Shown here one piece after another: positions 17,864 through 27,091 of a DNA stretch of 64,000 nt. Position 1 is the stretch's first letter; the number at the start of each line of letters is the position of its first letter. The stretch is from Flavobacterium sp. (GTDB lineage: Bacteria > Bacteroidota > Bacteroidia > Flavobacteriales > Flavobacteriaceae): assembly GCF_004211145.1 (NCBI RefSeq), contig NZ_SEBS01000020.1, forward strand, positions 1-64,000, written 5' to 3'. The notes under the pieces are model-generated. The model did not search any database. It was given only the letters and a program-made list of their open reading frames with translations, and was not told the origin of the DNA. The position numbers and the translations under genes were made by a program.

Positions 17864-19126
17864 ATGTCCGTGCGCAAATTTCTACTCATTTTTCTCCTGA
17901 TACTATCGGCAACGGCCAAAGCCAATTTCATCCTGCTCCCAATGGATGAAACCACGCAGCAAAACCATTTAAAAGCATACGGGATTACGTATTGGTGTCT
18001 CGATAAACAGTACAAAGCGAGTTGGCTGCTCAATTACCGCGGCGGTTCGTTTTTGTTGCCCGACGCGCCCGAGATCCGAAAGGAATGCCAGATCCGCGGC
18101 GTGAGTTTCGAAGTGTTGAGCGATTCCCAGGCCAATGCCATTTTAGATGAAATTTCTAGTCCGTCGCAGAACATGGAAACCGTCGTACTTGAAAAAGCGC
18201 CCAAAATTGCCGTCTACACGCCAAAAGGAAAGCAACCTTGGGACGACGCCGTGACATTGGTTTTGAAATTCGCCGAAATCCCTTATGTCGAAATCTACGA
18301 CGAGGAAGTCATGAGCGACCAACTTTTGCTGTACGATTGGCTGCATTTGCACCACGAGGATTTCACGGGACAATACGGGAAATTCTACGGCATGTACCGC
18401 AACGCGCCTTGGTATATCGAAGAAAAGAAAAACGCCGAGGCGCTCGCAGCAAAACTCAGTTTCAATAAAGTTTCCGAGGAAAAATTAGCCGTCGCCAAAA
18501 AAGTCCGCGATTTCGTGATCGGCGGCGGGTTCATGTTCGCGATGTGTTCGGCCACCGACAGTTTCGACATTGCGCTCGCGGCTGAGGGCATCGACATCTG
18601 CGAACCCATGTTCGACGGGGACGCGAGCGACGCCAACTACCAATCCAAACTCGACTACACGAGATCATTCGCATTCAAGGATTTTACGCTCGAAAGACGG
18701 CCGGAACGCTACGAATTCTCTGACATCGACATGACTGAAAAACGTCGGATCCCATTCGAAAAAGATTATTTCACGCTCATGGATTTCTCGGCGAAATGGG
18801 ACGTCATCCCAAGCATGCTGTGCCAAAATCACACCCAGTTGGTCAAGGGTTTCATGGGCCAGACGACGTCGTTCGAGCGCGAATTGGTGAAGTCGAACGT
18901 TCTCGTTCTCGGCGAGAGCCAGATCAATGGAGAGGCGCGCTACATCCACGGCCAGAAAGGCAAAGGCATGTTCACTTTCTACGGCGGCCACGATCCTGAA
19001 GATTATCAACACCGCGTGGGCGACGAACCAACAGTTCTCGACTTACACCCGAATTCACCGGGTTATCGCCTGATCCTCAACAACGTTTTGTTTCCTGCGG
19101 CCCGCAAGAAAAAACAAAAAACCTGA
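17864..19126 (+). CDS. Exported Bacteroidota protein of unknown function (often called asparagine synthetase B)
   Basis: Protein of 420 residues with a clear signal peptide (MSVRKFLLIFLLILSATAKA). The mature part starts NFILLPMDETTQQNHLKAYG and contains LLNYRGGSFLLP and an alpha/beta region with GGGFMFAMCSATDSFD and FTFYGGHDPEDYQH. From memory, homologues in Flavobacterium are labelled asparagine synthetase B. I see neither the N-terminal Cys glutaminase nor the AMP-binding synthetase domain of AsnB, and an exported AsnB would make no sense. A class I amidotransferase-like or ThuA-like fold is possible but unproven. ATG 17864 (or 17855) is preferred over 17747, which would put inverted-repeat DNA in the protein. 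It ends in a basic tail. Confidence 0.75.
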   Translation: MSVRKFLLIFLLILSATAKANFILLPMDETTQQNHLKAYGITYWCLDKQYKASWLLNYRGGSFLLPDAPEIRKECQIRGVSFEVLSDSQANAILDEISSPSQNMETVVLEKAPKIAVYTPKGKQPWDDAVTLVLKFAEIPYVEIYDEEVMSDQLLLYDWLHLHHEDFTGQYGKFYGMYRNAPWYIEEKKNAEALAAKLSFNKVSEEKLAVAKKVRDFVIGGGFMFAMCSATDSFDIALAAEGIDICEPMFDGDASDANYQSKLDYTRSFAFKDFTLERRPERYEFSDIDMTEKRRIPFEKDYFTLMDFSAKWDVIPSMLCQNHTQLVKGFMGQTTSFERELVKSNVLVLGESQINGEARYIHGQKGKGMFTFYGGHDPEDYQHRVGDEPTVLDLHPNSPGYRLILNNVLFPAARKKKQKT

Positions 19127-19134
19127 TTTGTTTT

Positions 19135-19300
19135 TGGGCGGCGATTCGCGCTGTCCGCTTTTAGTCCTCGCATACAACCGCATTTTGCAACGCCGTGCAA
19201 CGCGCTTCCTCCGGTCGCGGACGCACATCGGCAAAATCCGGTTGTATCGCTGTGGGCTAACCGCTTCCATCGCGGCCGCTACGTCTCCGAATACGCGTGA
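19135..19300. repeat. REP-like palindromic element, copy 1
   Basis: Ends resemble the other copies (GCGCTGTCCGCTTTTAGTCC on the left, GGGCTAACCGCTTCCATCGC on the right). The core is a 17-nt inverted repeat, 19172-19188 with 19231-19247, with one mismatch (ATACAACCG / CGGTTGTAT arms). It lies between the convergent 3' ends of two genes and may help stop transcription from both sides. Other copies are at 29275-29455, 31081-31210 and 52916-53065. Confidence 0.7.
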
Positions 19301-19330
19301 AACGCAGTTGAAGTAATCATTCAAGCATCG

Positions 19331-20452
19331 TTATCTCGAATACCAAAGTTCGTCATTCAAATTCAAGGCTTCGACGATCTTGATGCAATGGGAAAGTTCC
19401 GTGTGCACTTTCTTGATGAGGTCCAGCTTTTTTTCTCGAAGGTTCGTGTGGATGTCGTACGGTTCGAGCAAATTCGCGCCCCAATGGATCGTGAAGTACA
19501 TCTTTGAGTTCGCGAAGACGAAATTCATGTCGCAATCGTTCGATTTGTTGAAATCAACCATGCGTTCCATAAGCCGCAACGACAAGATGTATCGCGCCTC
19601 GATTTGGTTTGACGAATAGATGTCGAACCGATCGTTGAAGTCAATGTTTTCAAGTTCAACATCTTCCAAGGTCGCGCCCGAGAATCGTTTCCTGTCTTTT
19701 TCGTATTGCTCGAAATTTCCCGTGGTATCGATTTCGATTTCTCCCTCGAGCAACAACAACGGGATGTCGAGCGATTTTTTGCCCCAGACTTTCGTGAGTA
19801 CTTTGGTCACGCCCCTGAAACGTTTGTTGAAGTCGGCAACCATGAAAAGGCCCGATATTTTTGCCGTTGCGAATTCGCACATCTCGACGTTCGTACCACC
19901 GATTTTCCCAATGATCAGATCCTCGCCTCGATACGCCATCGCGTTTTTGGCATACACTTCCATCGCGGCGAAGTCTTTCGCGCTGATCGCATTTTTCGGG
20001 AAATATTCAAACGTCCCGTTGAACGATTTCACGATCTCACGCATCAATTTGTCTTTGAAATCGACGTAGTATTCGGTTGCTATCAGTGAGTTCGTCTTGG
20101 TTCGTTGCTGTACTGATTTCTGCTTTTTCATAAAAAACAGGATCGCCACGATTGGAAAGGCGACCATGATGAAAAGACCGAATATGAATGGCAATACGAC
20201 GAAAAACGGATTTTCGAAGTAAAGCATCGCGAAAATAGACGCGACGAACAATACCAGCATGCCGATTCCGGATACCGCCATGAAACCGCAACCCATCGAG
20301 AACGTGCCGATGTTTATGGCGCGCCTGTCTTTTTGGTTTTGGATTTCATTGTTCGTTATTGTCTTTGATTGCCCGACCCGCTTGTTTTCCATCTCGTCGA
20401 GAATGGCGTCGAAACGGGACGAATCGAACGTCGTCGAAACCTTATTTTGCAT
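19331..20452 (-). CDS. DUF3137-like membrane protein
   Basis: Protein of 373 residues. Two membrane spans lie at about 55-78 and 82-108 (MLVLFVASIFAMLYF; FVVLPFIFGLFIMVAFPIVA), followed by a soluble domain of about 260 residues resembling the DUF3137 family (GKIGGTNVEMCEFATAKISG; LEGEIEIDTTGNFE). Its function is not known. It starts within the end of the LemA-like gene (11-bp overlap), and such pairs are common in my knowledge of Bacteroidota genomes. The two products may act together at the inner membrane. It ends convergently toward the REP-like element at 19135-19300. Confidence 0.75.
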   Translation of the reverse strand: MQNKVSTTFDSSRFDAILDEMENKRVGQSKTITNNEIQNQKDRRAINIGTFSMGCGFMAVSGIGMLVLFVASIFAMLYFENPFFVVLPFIFGLFIMVAFPIVAILFFMKKQKSVQQRTKTNSLIATEYYVDFKDKLMREIVKSFNGTFEYFPKNAISAKDFAAMEVYAKNAMAYRGEDLIIGKIGGTNVEMCEFATAKISGLFMVADFNKRFRGVTKVLTKVWGKKSLDIPLLLLEGEIEIDTTGNFEQYEKDRKRFSGATLEDVELENIDFNDRFDIYSSNQIEARYILSLRLMERMVDFNKSNDCDMNFVFANSKMYFTIHWGANLLEPYDIHTNLREKKLDLIKKVHTELSHCIKIVEALNLNDELWYSR

Positions 20453-20966
20453 CGAACAGGTTTTTTACCGATGGATTTTCGCGTTCGTTCGCCGCGGCTT
20501 CAAAGGCGGACATGCGTTTCGCGCCCATGATATTTCCAACGATGTTTGACGGGAATGTCTCGACGCTGTTGTTGTATGCCATTACGGCCGCATTGAACGC
20601 CCTTCGCGCCGCCGAAATCTCTTCTTCCACTTCAGCGATCGAGCGTTGGAGCTGCAACATATTCGTATTCGATTTCAAATCCGGATAGTTTTCGAGCGAG
20701 ACAAGGATTCCGCCGAGCAAACGACTCAATTGGTTTTCTTTCTGCAGGCTTTCGGCCGAAGTGTCGTGCCGTGGCACCGAATTCCGAATCTCGGTGATTT
20801 TCGCGAGCGTCGATTCTTCGTAGCGCATATACTGCTTGACGCTTTCCACGAGGTTCGGGATCAGGTCGTATCGGTTTTTAAGGACGGTTTCTACGGCCGC
20901 GCGAGCGTTTTCGACCTGATTGCGACGTTTGATTATGTTGTTGTAGGATGAAATCGGCCAGATCAT
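20442..20966 (-). CDS. LemA family protein, apparently without its membrane anchor
   Basis: Protein of 174 residues from ATG 20966, or 198 from GTG 21038. It matches LemA: SYNNIIKRRNQVENARAAV, then NRYDLIPNLVESVKQY, LENYPDLKSN and a helical C-terminal half with FNAAVMAYNNSVETFP. LemA proteins normally begin with an N-terminal membrane helix just before the SYN motif. Here only MIWPIS precedes it, and the longer start gives no hydrophobic segment either. A homopolymer (seven A on the coding strand) lies just upstream of the ATG, so a frameshift or degradation of the anchor is possible. Role unknown; co-transcribed with DUF3137. Confidence 0.75.
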   Translation of the reverse strand: MIWPISSYNNIIKRRNQVENARAAVETVLKNRYDLIPNLVESVKQYMRYEESTLAKITEIRNSVPRHDTSAESLQKENQLSRLLGGILVSLENYPDLKSNTNMLQLQRSIAEVEEEISAARRAFNAAVMAYNNSVETFPSNIVGNIMGAKRMSAFEAAANERENPSVKNLFDAK

Positions 20967-21137
20967 ATTTTTTTCGCAATAATAGTCAATTGGGCTGATT
21001 TGGGAATGACAATTAACAGTAGCCGGACCCGAATGCACGAATTGTCTTTCACGCGTGGTTAAACTTTAGGGGAAAAAATCGAAACCTCTTACGGAAAACC
21101 ATATTTTTACCTACCCATTTGTGTGTACTTTTCCCGC

Positions 21138-21905
21138 ATGATACAGCAGTTGGATTTTTTCGGGGAAGCACACAAGATTTGGGACGGGATTTCGGGCAAA
21201 GGCGCGCTCGCGAAATCGGGCTTTGATCTTGAAAAGCACCGAAAATTACTCAGTATGTTTCAGGTCGGCGACTACTATTACTTTATTTTCAACGTCAAGA
21301 ACGGCGATTTCGATTACCTGAGTCCGTCGATCCATGACGTGCTTGGTTTCGACGACACGATTTCGGCGCGTCAGCACCTGAGTCATCTTCATCCTGAGGA
21401 TCAGCCGGTTTTCCTCAATTTCGAGAAAACGGTCGATACGTTTTTCAGGCAACTTCCGCACGATAAACTTGGCAAATACAAAATCCGTTACGATTTCCGG
21501 GTGCGCAACAACTCAGGGAAGTACGTGAGAATCCTGCACCAGATGGTCATCATCGAATTCGAGCAAGACGGCAGCCTGTTGCGTTCGCTCGGCATCCATA
21601 CCGATATCACGCATTTAAAGGAAACAGGAAAACCCATGTTGTCGTTCATCGGGCTCGAAGGCGAACCGTCGTACGTGAATGTCGAAGTCGAAAACATTTT
21701 CAAACCCACGCAACGTTTGTTTACCCAACGCGAAAACGAAGTCGTGAGGCGTTTGGCGACGGGTTTGGGCAGCAAACAGATCGCCGAGGAATTGCACATT
21801 TCAAAAGCGACCGTCGACACGCATCGCAAGAACATACTTCGAAAAGCCAATTGCGAATCGACTTATGAGTTGATCTCGAAGGTCGTCAATGAAGGCTGGG
21901 CATAA
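21138..21905 (+). CDS. PAS-LuxR family transcriptional regulator
   Basis: Protein of 255 residues. A PAS-like sensor domain covers about residues 28-150 (VGDYYYFIFNVKNGDFDYLS; HLHPEDQPVFLNFE; the C-terminal strand ends LGIHTDITHLK). A LuxR-type HTH covers about 190-250 (LFTQRENEVVRRLATGLGSKQ; ISKATVDTHRKNILRKA). There is no receiver domain, so it probably senses a ligand directly or through partners. ATG 21138 is chosen over GTG 21123. It converges on the S9 peptidase gene with a shared terminator between them. Targets are unknown. Confidence 0.85.
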   Translation: MIQQLDFFGEAHKIWDGISGKGALAKSGFDLEKHRKLLSMFQVGDYYYFIFNVKNGDFDYLSPSIHDVLGFDDTISARQHLSHLHPEDQPVFLNFEKTVDTFFRQLPHDKLGKYKIRYDFRVRNNSGKYVRILHQMVIIEFEQDGSLLRSLGIHTDITHLKETGKPMLSFIGLEGEPSYVNVEVENIFKPTQRLFTQRENEVVRRLATGLGSKQIAEELHISKATVDTHRKNILRKANCESTYELISKVVNEGWA

Positions 21906-21906
21906 A

Positions 21907-21926
21907 AAAAGCGCCCGAGGACGCTT
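21907..21926. terminator. Bidirectional terminator between convergent genes
   Basis: AAGCGCCC and GGACGCTT pair (with one G-U). A-rich sequence lies on the left and T-rich sequence on the right, so it can act on both strands. It separates the LuxR gene and the S9 peptidase gene. Confidence 0.65.
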
Positions 21927-21944
21927 TATTTTATAGTGGTATTT

Positions 21945-24074
21945 TTATTTGTTGTTGTCGATCACGTAGTCGAGAACTTTCCGCATCAGGTGCACGCGGT
22001 CTTTGCCGATCACGTTGTGCTTGTGCATCGGATACGCGAAAAAGTCGATTTGTTTTTCGGCTTCGACGAACTTTTTGATGAGTGCGAAATTTTGTTGCAT
22101 CACCACAACGTCGTCGCTCGTGCCGTGGATCAAAAGCAATTTTCCTTTCAAATCTTTCACGTAATTCAACGTGCTGGCCTCGTCGAAACCTTTTTGGTTC
22201 TCGGCCGGCGTGTCCATGTAGCGTTCGCCGTACATGACTTCGTAATACTTCCAGTCGGTTACGGGGCCGCCCGCAACACCGACTTTGAACGCGTCGGGTT
22301 TTCGCAACATAAGCGATGTCGTCATGAAACCACCGAAACTCCAACCGTGGACCGCCAACCGATTTCCGTCGACATACGGGAGCGATTTCAAGTAATCCAC
22401 TCCTTTCATCTGGTCGTCGATCTCGTTCACGCCGACGCGCGCGTGGATCACGCTTTCAAATGCGACGCCGCGATTATCCGAGCCGCGATTGTCGACCGTG
22501 AATACCAGGTAACCTTGCTCGGCCATCCAATACATCCACAAGTTCGCTCCGTCGAGGTATGAGTTCGTGATCAATTGCGCATGCGGCCCGCCGTAGACAT
22601 AAACGAGAACGGGGTATTTTTTGGATGCGTCGAAGTTGCTTGGTTTGATCAAACGCGTGTACAAATCTGTCGTTCCGTCGGCGGCCTTGATCGTCTTGAT
22701 TTCCGACGTCCCGATGATGTAATCCTTGTATTTATTCGCGCTTTCAACCAACGTCGTCGCCTTTCCCGACTTGTTCCAAAGCAGGGATTTTCCGGGAGTC
22801 GAATGGTTCGAGAATTCGTCGAAAACCCAATTTCCATCGGTCGAGATCGCAACGGAATGCGTGCCTTCGTCCTTGGTCAGCAACGTCTGCTTTCCTTTCA
22901 GATCGACTTTGTAAACCAGCATATTCGTCGGGTTCGGGCCTGTCGCCTTGAAGTAAAATTCAGTTCCCGCAGGATTCGCACCGATGATTTCGCGCGCCAT
23001 GAATTTGTTCGACGTCAATTTCTTGATGAGTTTTCCGTCGATCGAATAATAGTAGAAATTGTTGAATCCGTCGATTTCGCTCGTCCAGACGAAGTTGTTC
23101 GATTTCGGGTTCGGGAAGAACGCCGCGTGTTCGGGTTCAGTCCAGGCATCTGATTTTTCTTCGACCAAAGTTCTCACGAAAGCGCCCGAATTCGCATTAT
23201 ATAAATTCAAATGCATGTGGTTTTGGGCGCGGTTAACTTCGGCAATCAGGATGAATTTCTCGTCGGGCGTCCATGAAACGTTCGTCAGGTAATCGTCGGC
23301 CGCACCGCGTGGCGATATGAAGACCGTTTTTTCAGAAGCCAGATTGAAGATTCCGACTTTGGGTTTTTCGCTTTTCTGCCCGATCATCGGATACTTTATG
23401 TTTTCCAATTTTCCAGGCGTTTCGTTGATGTCGAGTAACGGATAATCCGCAACCTCGGTCTCGTCTTTTTGGTAAAACGCGAGCAGGTTTGCCTTTGGCG
23501 ACCAAAAGATTCCGCCATCGATGCCGAATTCATTGCGCGCGATCGATTTCCCCGAAACGATTCCAGGATTCATTTCGGCGGTTACGTCGAAAATCCTGTT
23601 ATTTTTCTTGGCGAAAAGATTGTTACCTTCAGTATAAGCGACCGCGGTTTTGTCGTCGCTCCACGTTACGTTCTCGGCCTCGAGCGTAATCGCCGACGCC
23701 AATTTTCCCGTTTTTGTCTTGATGTCGTACTCGAAGAATTTATTCGAACTCGTCATCACGAACGTGTTCGCATCCTTGAATTCGATACCGAAAAATCCTC
23801 GGAAATTCACGCCCATGATCTTGTTCAGGTCGTCGACGGTAAAAATTTCGGTGGCTTTTTGGTGAGTCGCCGATGCCATCATGAGTTTGCGGCCCGAATC
23901 GGTAAAATACACGTATTTGTCAGTATTCGGAATCCATTGGAAACCGGACATTCCGTCAGCGCGAAACTGTCGGAACTGCTGTAGGACGCCGTCTTCGAGC
24001 GTTATTTTTTTGGTTTGTGCCGACGCTGAAACGGCGATGAAAAGGCTTAAAGCCAAAATTATTTTTCTGATCAT
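21945..24074 (-). CDS. S9 family dipeptidyl peptidase (DPP IV-like), exported
   Basis: Protein of 709 residues. After a signal peptide (MIRKIILALSLFIAVSASAQ) comes a beta-propeller region (about 25-450) and a C-terminal alpha/beta hydrolase. Catalytic Ser579 lies in GWSFGG, the Asp is in LLIHGTSDD and the His is in YPMHKHNV. The family removes X-Pro or similar dipeptides from the N terminus of peptides. Here it probably acts in the periplasm on protein breakdown products. The start at 24074 is preferred over TTG 24095, since it opens the signal peptide. A -7 element lies 19 nt upstream. Confidence 0.92.
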   Translation of the reverse strand: MIRKIILALSLFIAVSASAQTKKITLEDGVLQQFRQFRADGMSGFQWIPNTDKYVYFTDSGRKLMMASATHQKATEIFTVDDLNKIMGVNFRGFFGIEFKDANTFVMTSSNKFFEYDIKTKTGKLASAITLEAENVTWSDDKTAVAYTEGNNLFAKKNNRIFDVTAEMNPGIVSGKSIARNEFGIDGGIFWSPKANLLAFYQKDETEVADYPLLDINETPGKLENIKYPMIGQKSEKPKVGIFNLASEKTVFISPRGAADDYLTNVSWTPDEKFILIAEVNRAQNHMHLNLYNANSGAFVRTLVEEKSDAWTEPEHAAFFPNPKSNNFVWTSEIDGFNNFYYYSIDGKLIKKLTSNKFMAREIIGANPAGTEFYFKATGPNPTNMLVYKVDLKGKQTLLTKDEGTHSVAISTDGNWVFDEFSNHSTPGKSLLWNKSGKATTLVESANKYKDYIIGTSEIKTIKAADGTTDLYTRLIKPSNFDASKKYPVLVYVYGGPHAQLITNSYLDGANLWMYWMAEQGYLVFTVDNRGSDNRGVAFESVIHARVGVNEIDDQMKGVDYLKSLPYVDGNRLAVHGWSFGGFMTTSLMLRKPDAFKVGVAGGPVTDWKYYEVMYGERYMDTPAENQKGFDEASTLNYVKDLKGKLLLIHGTSDDVVVMQQNFALIKKFVEAEKQIDFFAYPMHKHNVIGKDRVHLMRKVLDYVIDNNK

Positions 24075-24092
24075 AAGAATGTAGTTGGGATA

Positions 24093-24100
24093 CAAATGTA
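24093..24100 (-). promoter_or_regulatory. -7 promoter element of the S9 peptidase
   Basis: On the minus strand the sequence is TACATTTG (TAnnTTTG), 18 nt before the ATG at 24074. No clear -33 TTG. Confidence 0.5.
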
Positions 24101-24150
24101 AACGTTTGTCATCGAAGCGAACGATTCGTTACTGATTCGAAGTAAAAAGT

Positions 24151-24203
24151 TAGCCGCGAATACGTGAATTTCGAACAGTTTGAAATTCGCGTATCCGCGG
24201 CTA
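24151..24203 (-). terminator. Long hairpin after cphA, probable terminator
   Basis: 22-nt arms at 24151-24172 and 24182-24203 pair with only two non-Watson-Crick positions (TAGCCGCG / CGCGGCTA ends). On the minus strand the hairpin is followed by AACTTTTTACTT. It starts 19 nt after the cphA stop. The core also resembles the CGCGAATTACACGAAT hairpin at 36307-36350. Confidence 0.6.
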
Positions 24204-24221
24204 AAAAATATGCGGTCGGTG

Positions 24222-26852
24222 TTAGATCGAGCCTTCCTCGTTCTCCTTATCCAGATATTCCTGCACGATGTCGATCGCGTTGGTCACGACATCGCTCAGA
24301 GCGGTGATGAACGTGCCTTCCTCGGCCGAATTGATCGCGTGTTTGATCGCCTCGACTTCCTTGGGAATGATTTCGTAGGTCACGTTTTTGCCCGATTCCG
24401 ACTCTTGAATGCCCGCTAGAATAAGGTCGATAATTTCCTGTTCGGTTCGTCCGCGCAGGTATTTTTCCTGTCGGATGATGATATGGTCGAACATTCGTCC
24501 CGCGATTTTTCCACATTCCTGGATGTCCTGGTCACGACGATCGCCGACACCTGAAATGATCCCGATTTTCTTGGTCGCCTCAACGCTCGACAAATAATCC
24601 TCGACGCCCAAATAGCCCGACGGATTGTGCGCGAAATCGATAAGCACCTTGAATTTCTTGAAATCAAAAATGTTCATTCGGCCCGGAGTCTGCGCCACGC
24701 TTGGGATGAACGTTTGCAACGAAAGGCTGATGTCGTCGGTTTTGAAACCGTACAGGTAGGCGGCCAACGTTGCGGCAAGCGCGTTCGCGATCATGAATTT
24801 CGCCTTTCCGCCCAACGTCAGCGGTACGTGCGTTGCCCTTTCCACGCGGATTTTCCATTCGCCACGTTTGATCGTGATGAATCCGTTTTCATAGACCGCG
24901 ACGATTTTTCCTTCTTTGCTGAGTTTTTTGACCGTCGGATTTTCCTCGTCCATGGCGAAATATGCGATGTTGCAGCTCAAGTCTGACGCGATTTTCATGC
25001 AATGTTCGTCCTCGGCGTTCAAGATCGCCCAACCGTCTTTCTTGACGCTTTTCACGACCGTGCTTTTCACGCGTGCCAAATCGTCGAGCGTATGAATATC
25101 GGATAAACCTAAATGATCTTCCTGGATGTTCGTGATGATCGCGATGTCGCAACGGCTGAAACCGAGTCCTGAGCGCAGGATCCCGCCGCGGGCCGTTTCG
25201 AGAACCGCGAATTCGACCGTCGGATCTTTCAGGATATATTCGGCTGAAAGCGGTCCGGTCGTGTCGCCTTTTTCCATCATGTGGTTCTGGACGTAGATGC
25301 CGTCCGAGGTCGTGAACCCGACGCGGAACCCGTTATTTTTCACGATGTGCGCCAAAAGTCGCGTCGTCGTGGTTTTACCGTTTGTTCCCGTAACTGCAAT
25401 TATTGGAATGCGGCTCGGTTTTCCCGGAGGATACAACATGTCGATTACGGGAGCCGCAACGTTTCTTGGCAAACCTTCACTCGGCGCCAAGTGCATGCGA
25501 AATCCCGGAGCGGCGTTGACCTCGAGTATGCAACCGCCGTTTTCCTTGAGCGGTTGTGTTAGGTTTTCGGCCATGATGTCGATGCCGCAGACGTCCAAGC
25601 CGATGATCCTTGAAATCCGTTCGGCAAGGAAAATATTTTCGGGATGCATCATGTCGGTGACGTCGACCGATGTTCCGCCCGTCGAAAGGTTCGCGGTCGA
25701 TTTCAAATAGACGATTTCGCCGTTTTTCGGAACCGATTCGAGCGTATAATTCAGTTTTTCGAGTAAATCCGTGGTGTCGCGATCGACTGAGATTTCGGTC
25801 AACACATTTTCGTGTCCATAACCACGACGCGGATCCTTGTTCGTCTCATCGATGAGCGCCTGAATGGAATCGGCGCCATTCCCGACGACGTGAGCCGGAA
25901 CGCGTTTGGCCGCAGCGACGAGTTTGTTGTCGATGACCAACACTCGGAAATCGAATCCGGTGATAAACTTTTCGACGATCACGCGTCGGCCGTAATTTTG
26001 TGCGAAGGCAAGTCCTGCAACGGCTTCGTCCCAGGTTCGGACATTGATCGACGCGCCTTTTCCGTGGTTGCCCGCAAGCGGTTTCAAAACGATCGGATAG
26101 CCGATTTTTTCGATTGTCGCCTTGAGGTCTTCCTCGTCGACGCAAATGCTTCCGCTCGCAACCGGAACCGAATTCATGTCGAGCATGCGTTTTGTTTCCT
26201 CTTTATTGCAGGCGATGTCGACCGCGATGTTCGATGTCTTGCACGTGATCGTTGCCTGGAAACGCATTTGGTTCACGCCGTAACCCAATTGTACGAGTGA
26301 ATTCGTGCCCAATCGGATCCACGGAATGTCGCGCGCGACCGCTTCTTCGACGATGCTTCCGGTTGACGGGCCGAGCCTGTCGCGCTCTCGGATTTCCTTC
26401 ATTTTCTTGATGTCGGCCTCGAGGTCGTATTCGGTTCCTGCGATAAGCGCTTCGGCAATGGCGACGGCACTTTCGGCAGCGAATAATCCTACGTTTTCCT
26501 CGGTATAGCTGAATACGACATTGTAAACTCCTGGCGTTTTGGTTTCGCGCGTGCGTCCGAATCCGGTTTCCATTCCCGCAAGCGTCTGGGTTTCAAGCGC
26601 GATGTGTTCGATCACGTGGCCCATCCAGGTTCCGCGTTCGATACGCGAGAAAAATCCGCCCGGAATGCCCTCAGAACAACGATGGTCGTACAGCGACGGC
26701 AACAGTTTTTCGATGCGCTCGCGGAAGCCGGGAATCTTGTTCGTCGGTTTTTCTTCCATGTCCTCAAGATCGAGGCGCATCTGTATAAGCTTTTTGCGTT
26801 GCACGCTCCAAATGTTCGGGCCGCGCAAAGCCTGTATTTTTAGGATTTTCAT
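24222..26852 (-). CDS. cphA: Cyanophycin synthetase
   Basis: Protein of 876 residues, in the usual size range. It makes cyanophycin, a poly-Asp backbone with Arg side chains, using ATP. An N-terminal domain (1-160; HRCSEGIPGGFFSRIERG) precedes an ATP-grasp domain (about 210-480; GYPIVLKPLAGNHGKGASI, ILEVNAAPGFRMHLAP). A Mur-ligase-like domain follows (about 485-870), with the P-loop VTGTNGKTTTTRLLAH near residue 487 and LIDFAHNPSGY. All domains look intact. It is divergent from cphB across a 239-bp region, so synthesis and breakdown can be controlled from one regulatory region. A hairpin terminator follows. Confidence 0.96.
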   Translation of the reverse strand: MKILKIQALRGPNIWSVQRKKLIQMRLDLEDMEEKPTNKIPGFRERIEKLLPSLYDHRCSEGIPGGFFSRIERGTWMGHVIEHIALETQTLAGMETGFGRTRETKTPGVYNVVFSYTEENVGLFAAESAVAIAEALIAGTEYDLEADIKKMKEIRERDRLGPSTGSIVEEAVARDIPWIRLGTNSLVQLGYGVNQMRFQATITCKTSNIAVDIACNKEETKRMLDMNSVPVASGSICVDEEDLKATIEKIGYPIVLKPLAGNHGKGASINVRTWDEAVAGLAFAQNYGRRVIVEKFITGFDFRVLVIDNKLVAAAKRVPAHVVGNGADSIQALIDETNKDPRRGYGHENVLTEISVDRDTTDLLEKLNYTLESVPKNGEIVYLKSTANLSTGGTSVDVTDMMHPENIFLAERISRIIGLDVCGIDIMAENLTQPLKENGGCILEVNAAPGFRMHLAPSEGLPRNVAAPVIDMLYPPGKPSRIPIIAVTGTNGKTTTTRLLAHIVKNNGFRVGFTTSDGIYVQNHMMEKGDTTGPLSAEYILKDPTVEFAVLETARGGILRSGLGFSRCDIAIITNIQEDHLGLSDIHTLDDLARVKSTVVKSVKKDGWAILNAEDEHCMKIASDLSCNIAYFAMDEENPTVKKLSKEGKIVAVYENGFITIKRGEWKIRVERATHVPLTLGGKAKFMIANALAATLAAYLYGFKTDDISLSLQTFIPSVAQTPGRMNIFDFKKFKVLIDFAHNPSGYLGVEDYLSSVEATKKIGIISGVGDRRDQDIQECGKIAGRMFDHIIIRQEKYLRGRTEQEIIDLILAGIQESESGKNVTYEIIPKEVEAIKHAINSAEEGTFITALSDVVTNAIDIVQEYLDKENEEGSI

Positions 26853-27091
26853 AAGGGGAAAGAGTTAATTCTGTTTAATGCTTTGATAGTGAGTTTGTTG
26901 GTCTCCGGAATAATAAAATAATCAGCGATTTCGTTAAAAAAGCTAGTTATAATTTGACTAAAATAATTTTTTTAGGAGAGTATTCAAAATTAAATTTCAT
27001 TCCTTGCGGATTTTATTTTACAATCTCAAAAAAATCCAAAAAGACTGAGGTTAAATTGCCCTTTTTATCTTTTTAGGTTATTTTTACCGCC
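26853..27091. other. Divergent cphA-cphB promoter region
   Basis: An AT-rich 239-bp region between divergent start codons. It must carry both promoters. I see no perfect TAnnTTTG on either strand; TTATTTTTA just before cphB is the nearest. No gene or hairpin is seen. Confidence 0.55.
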
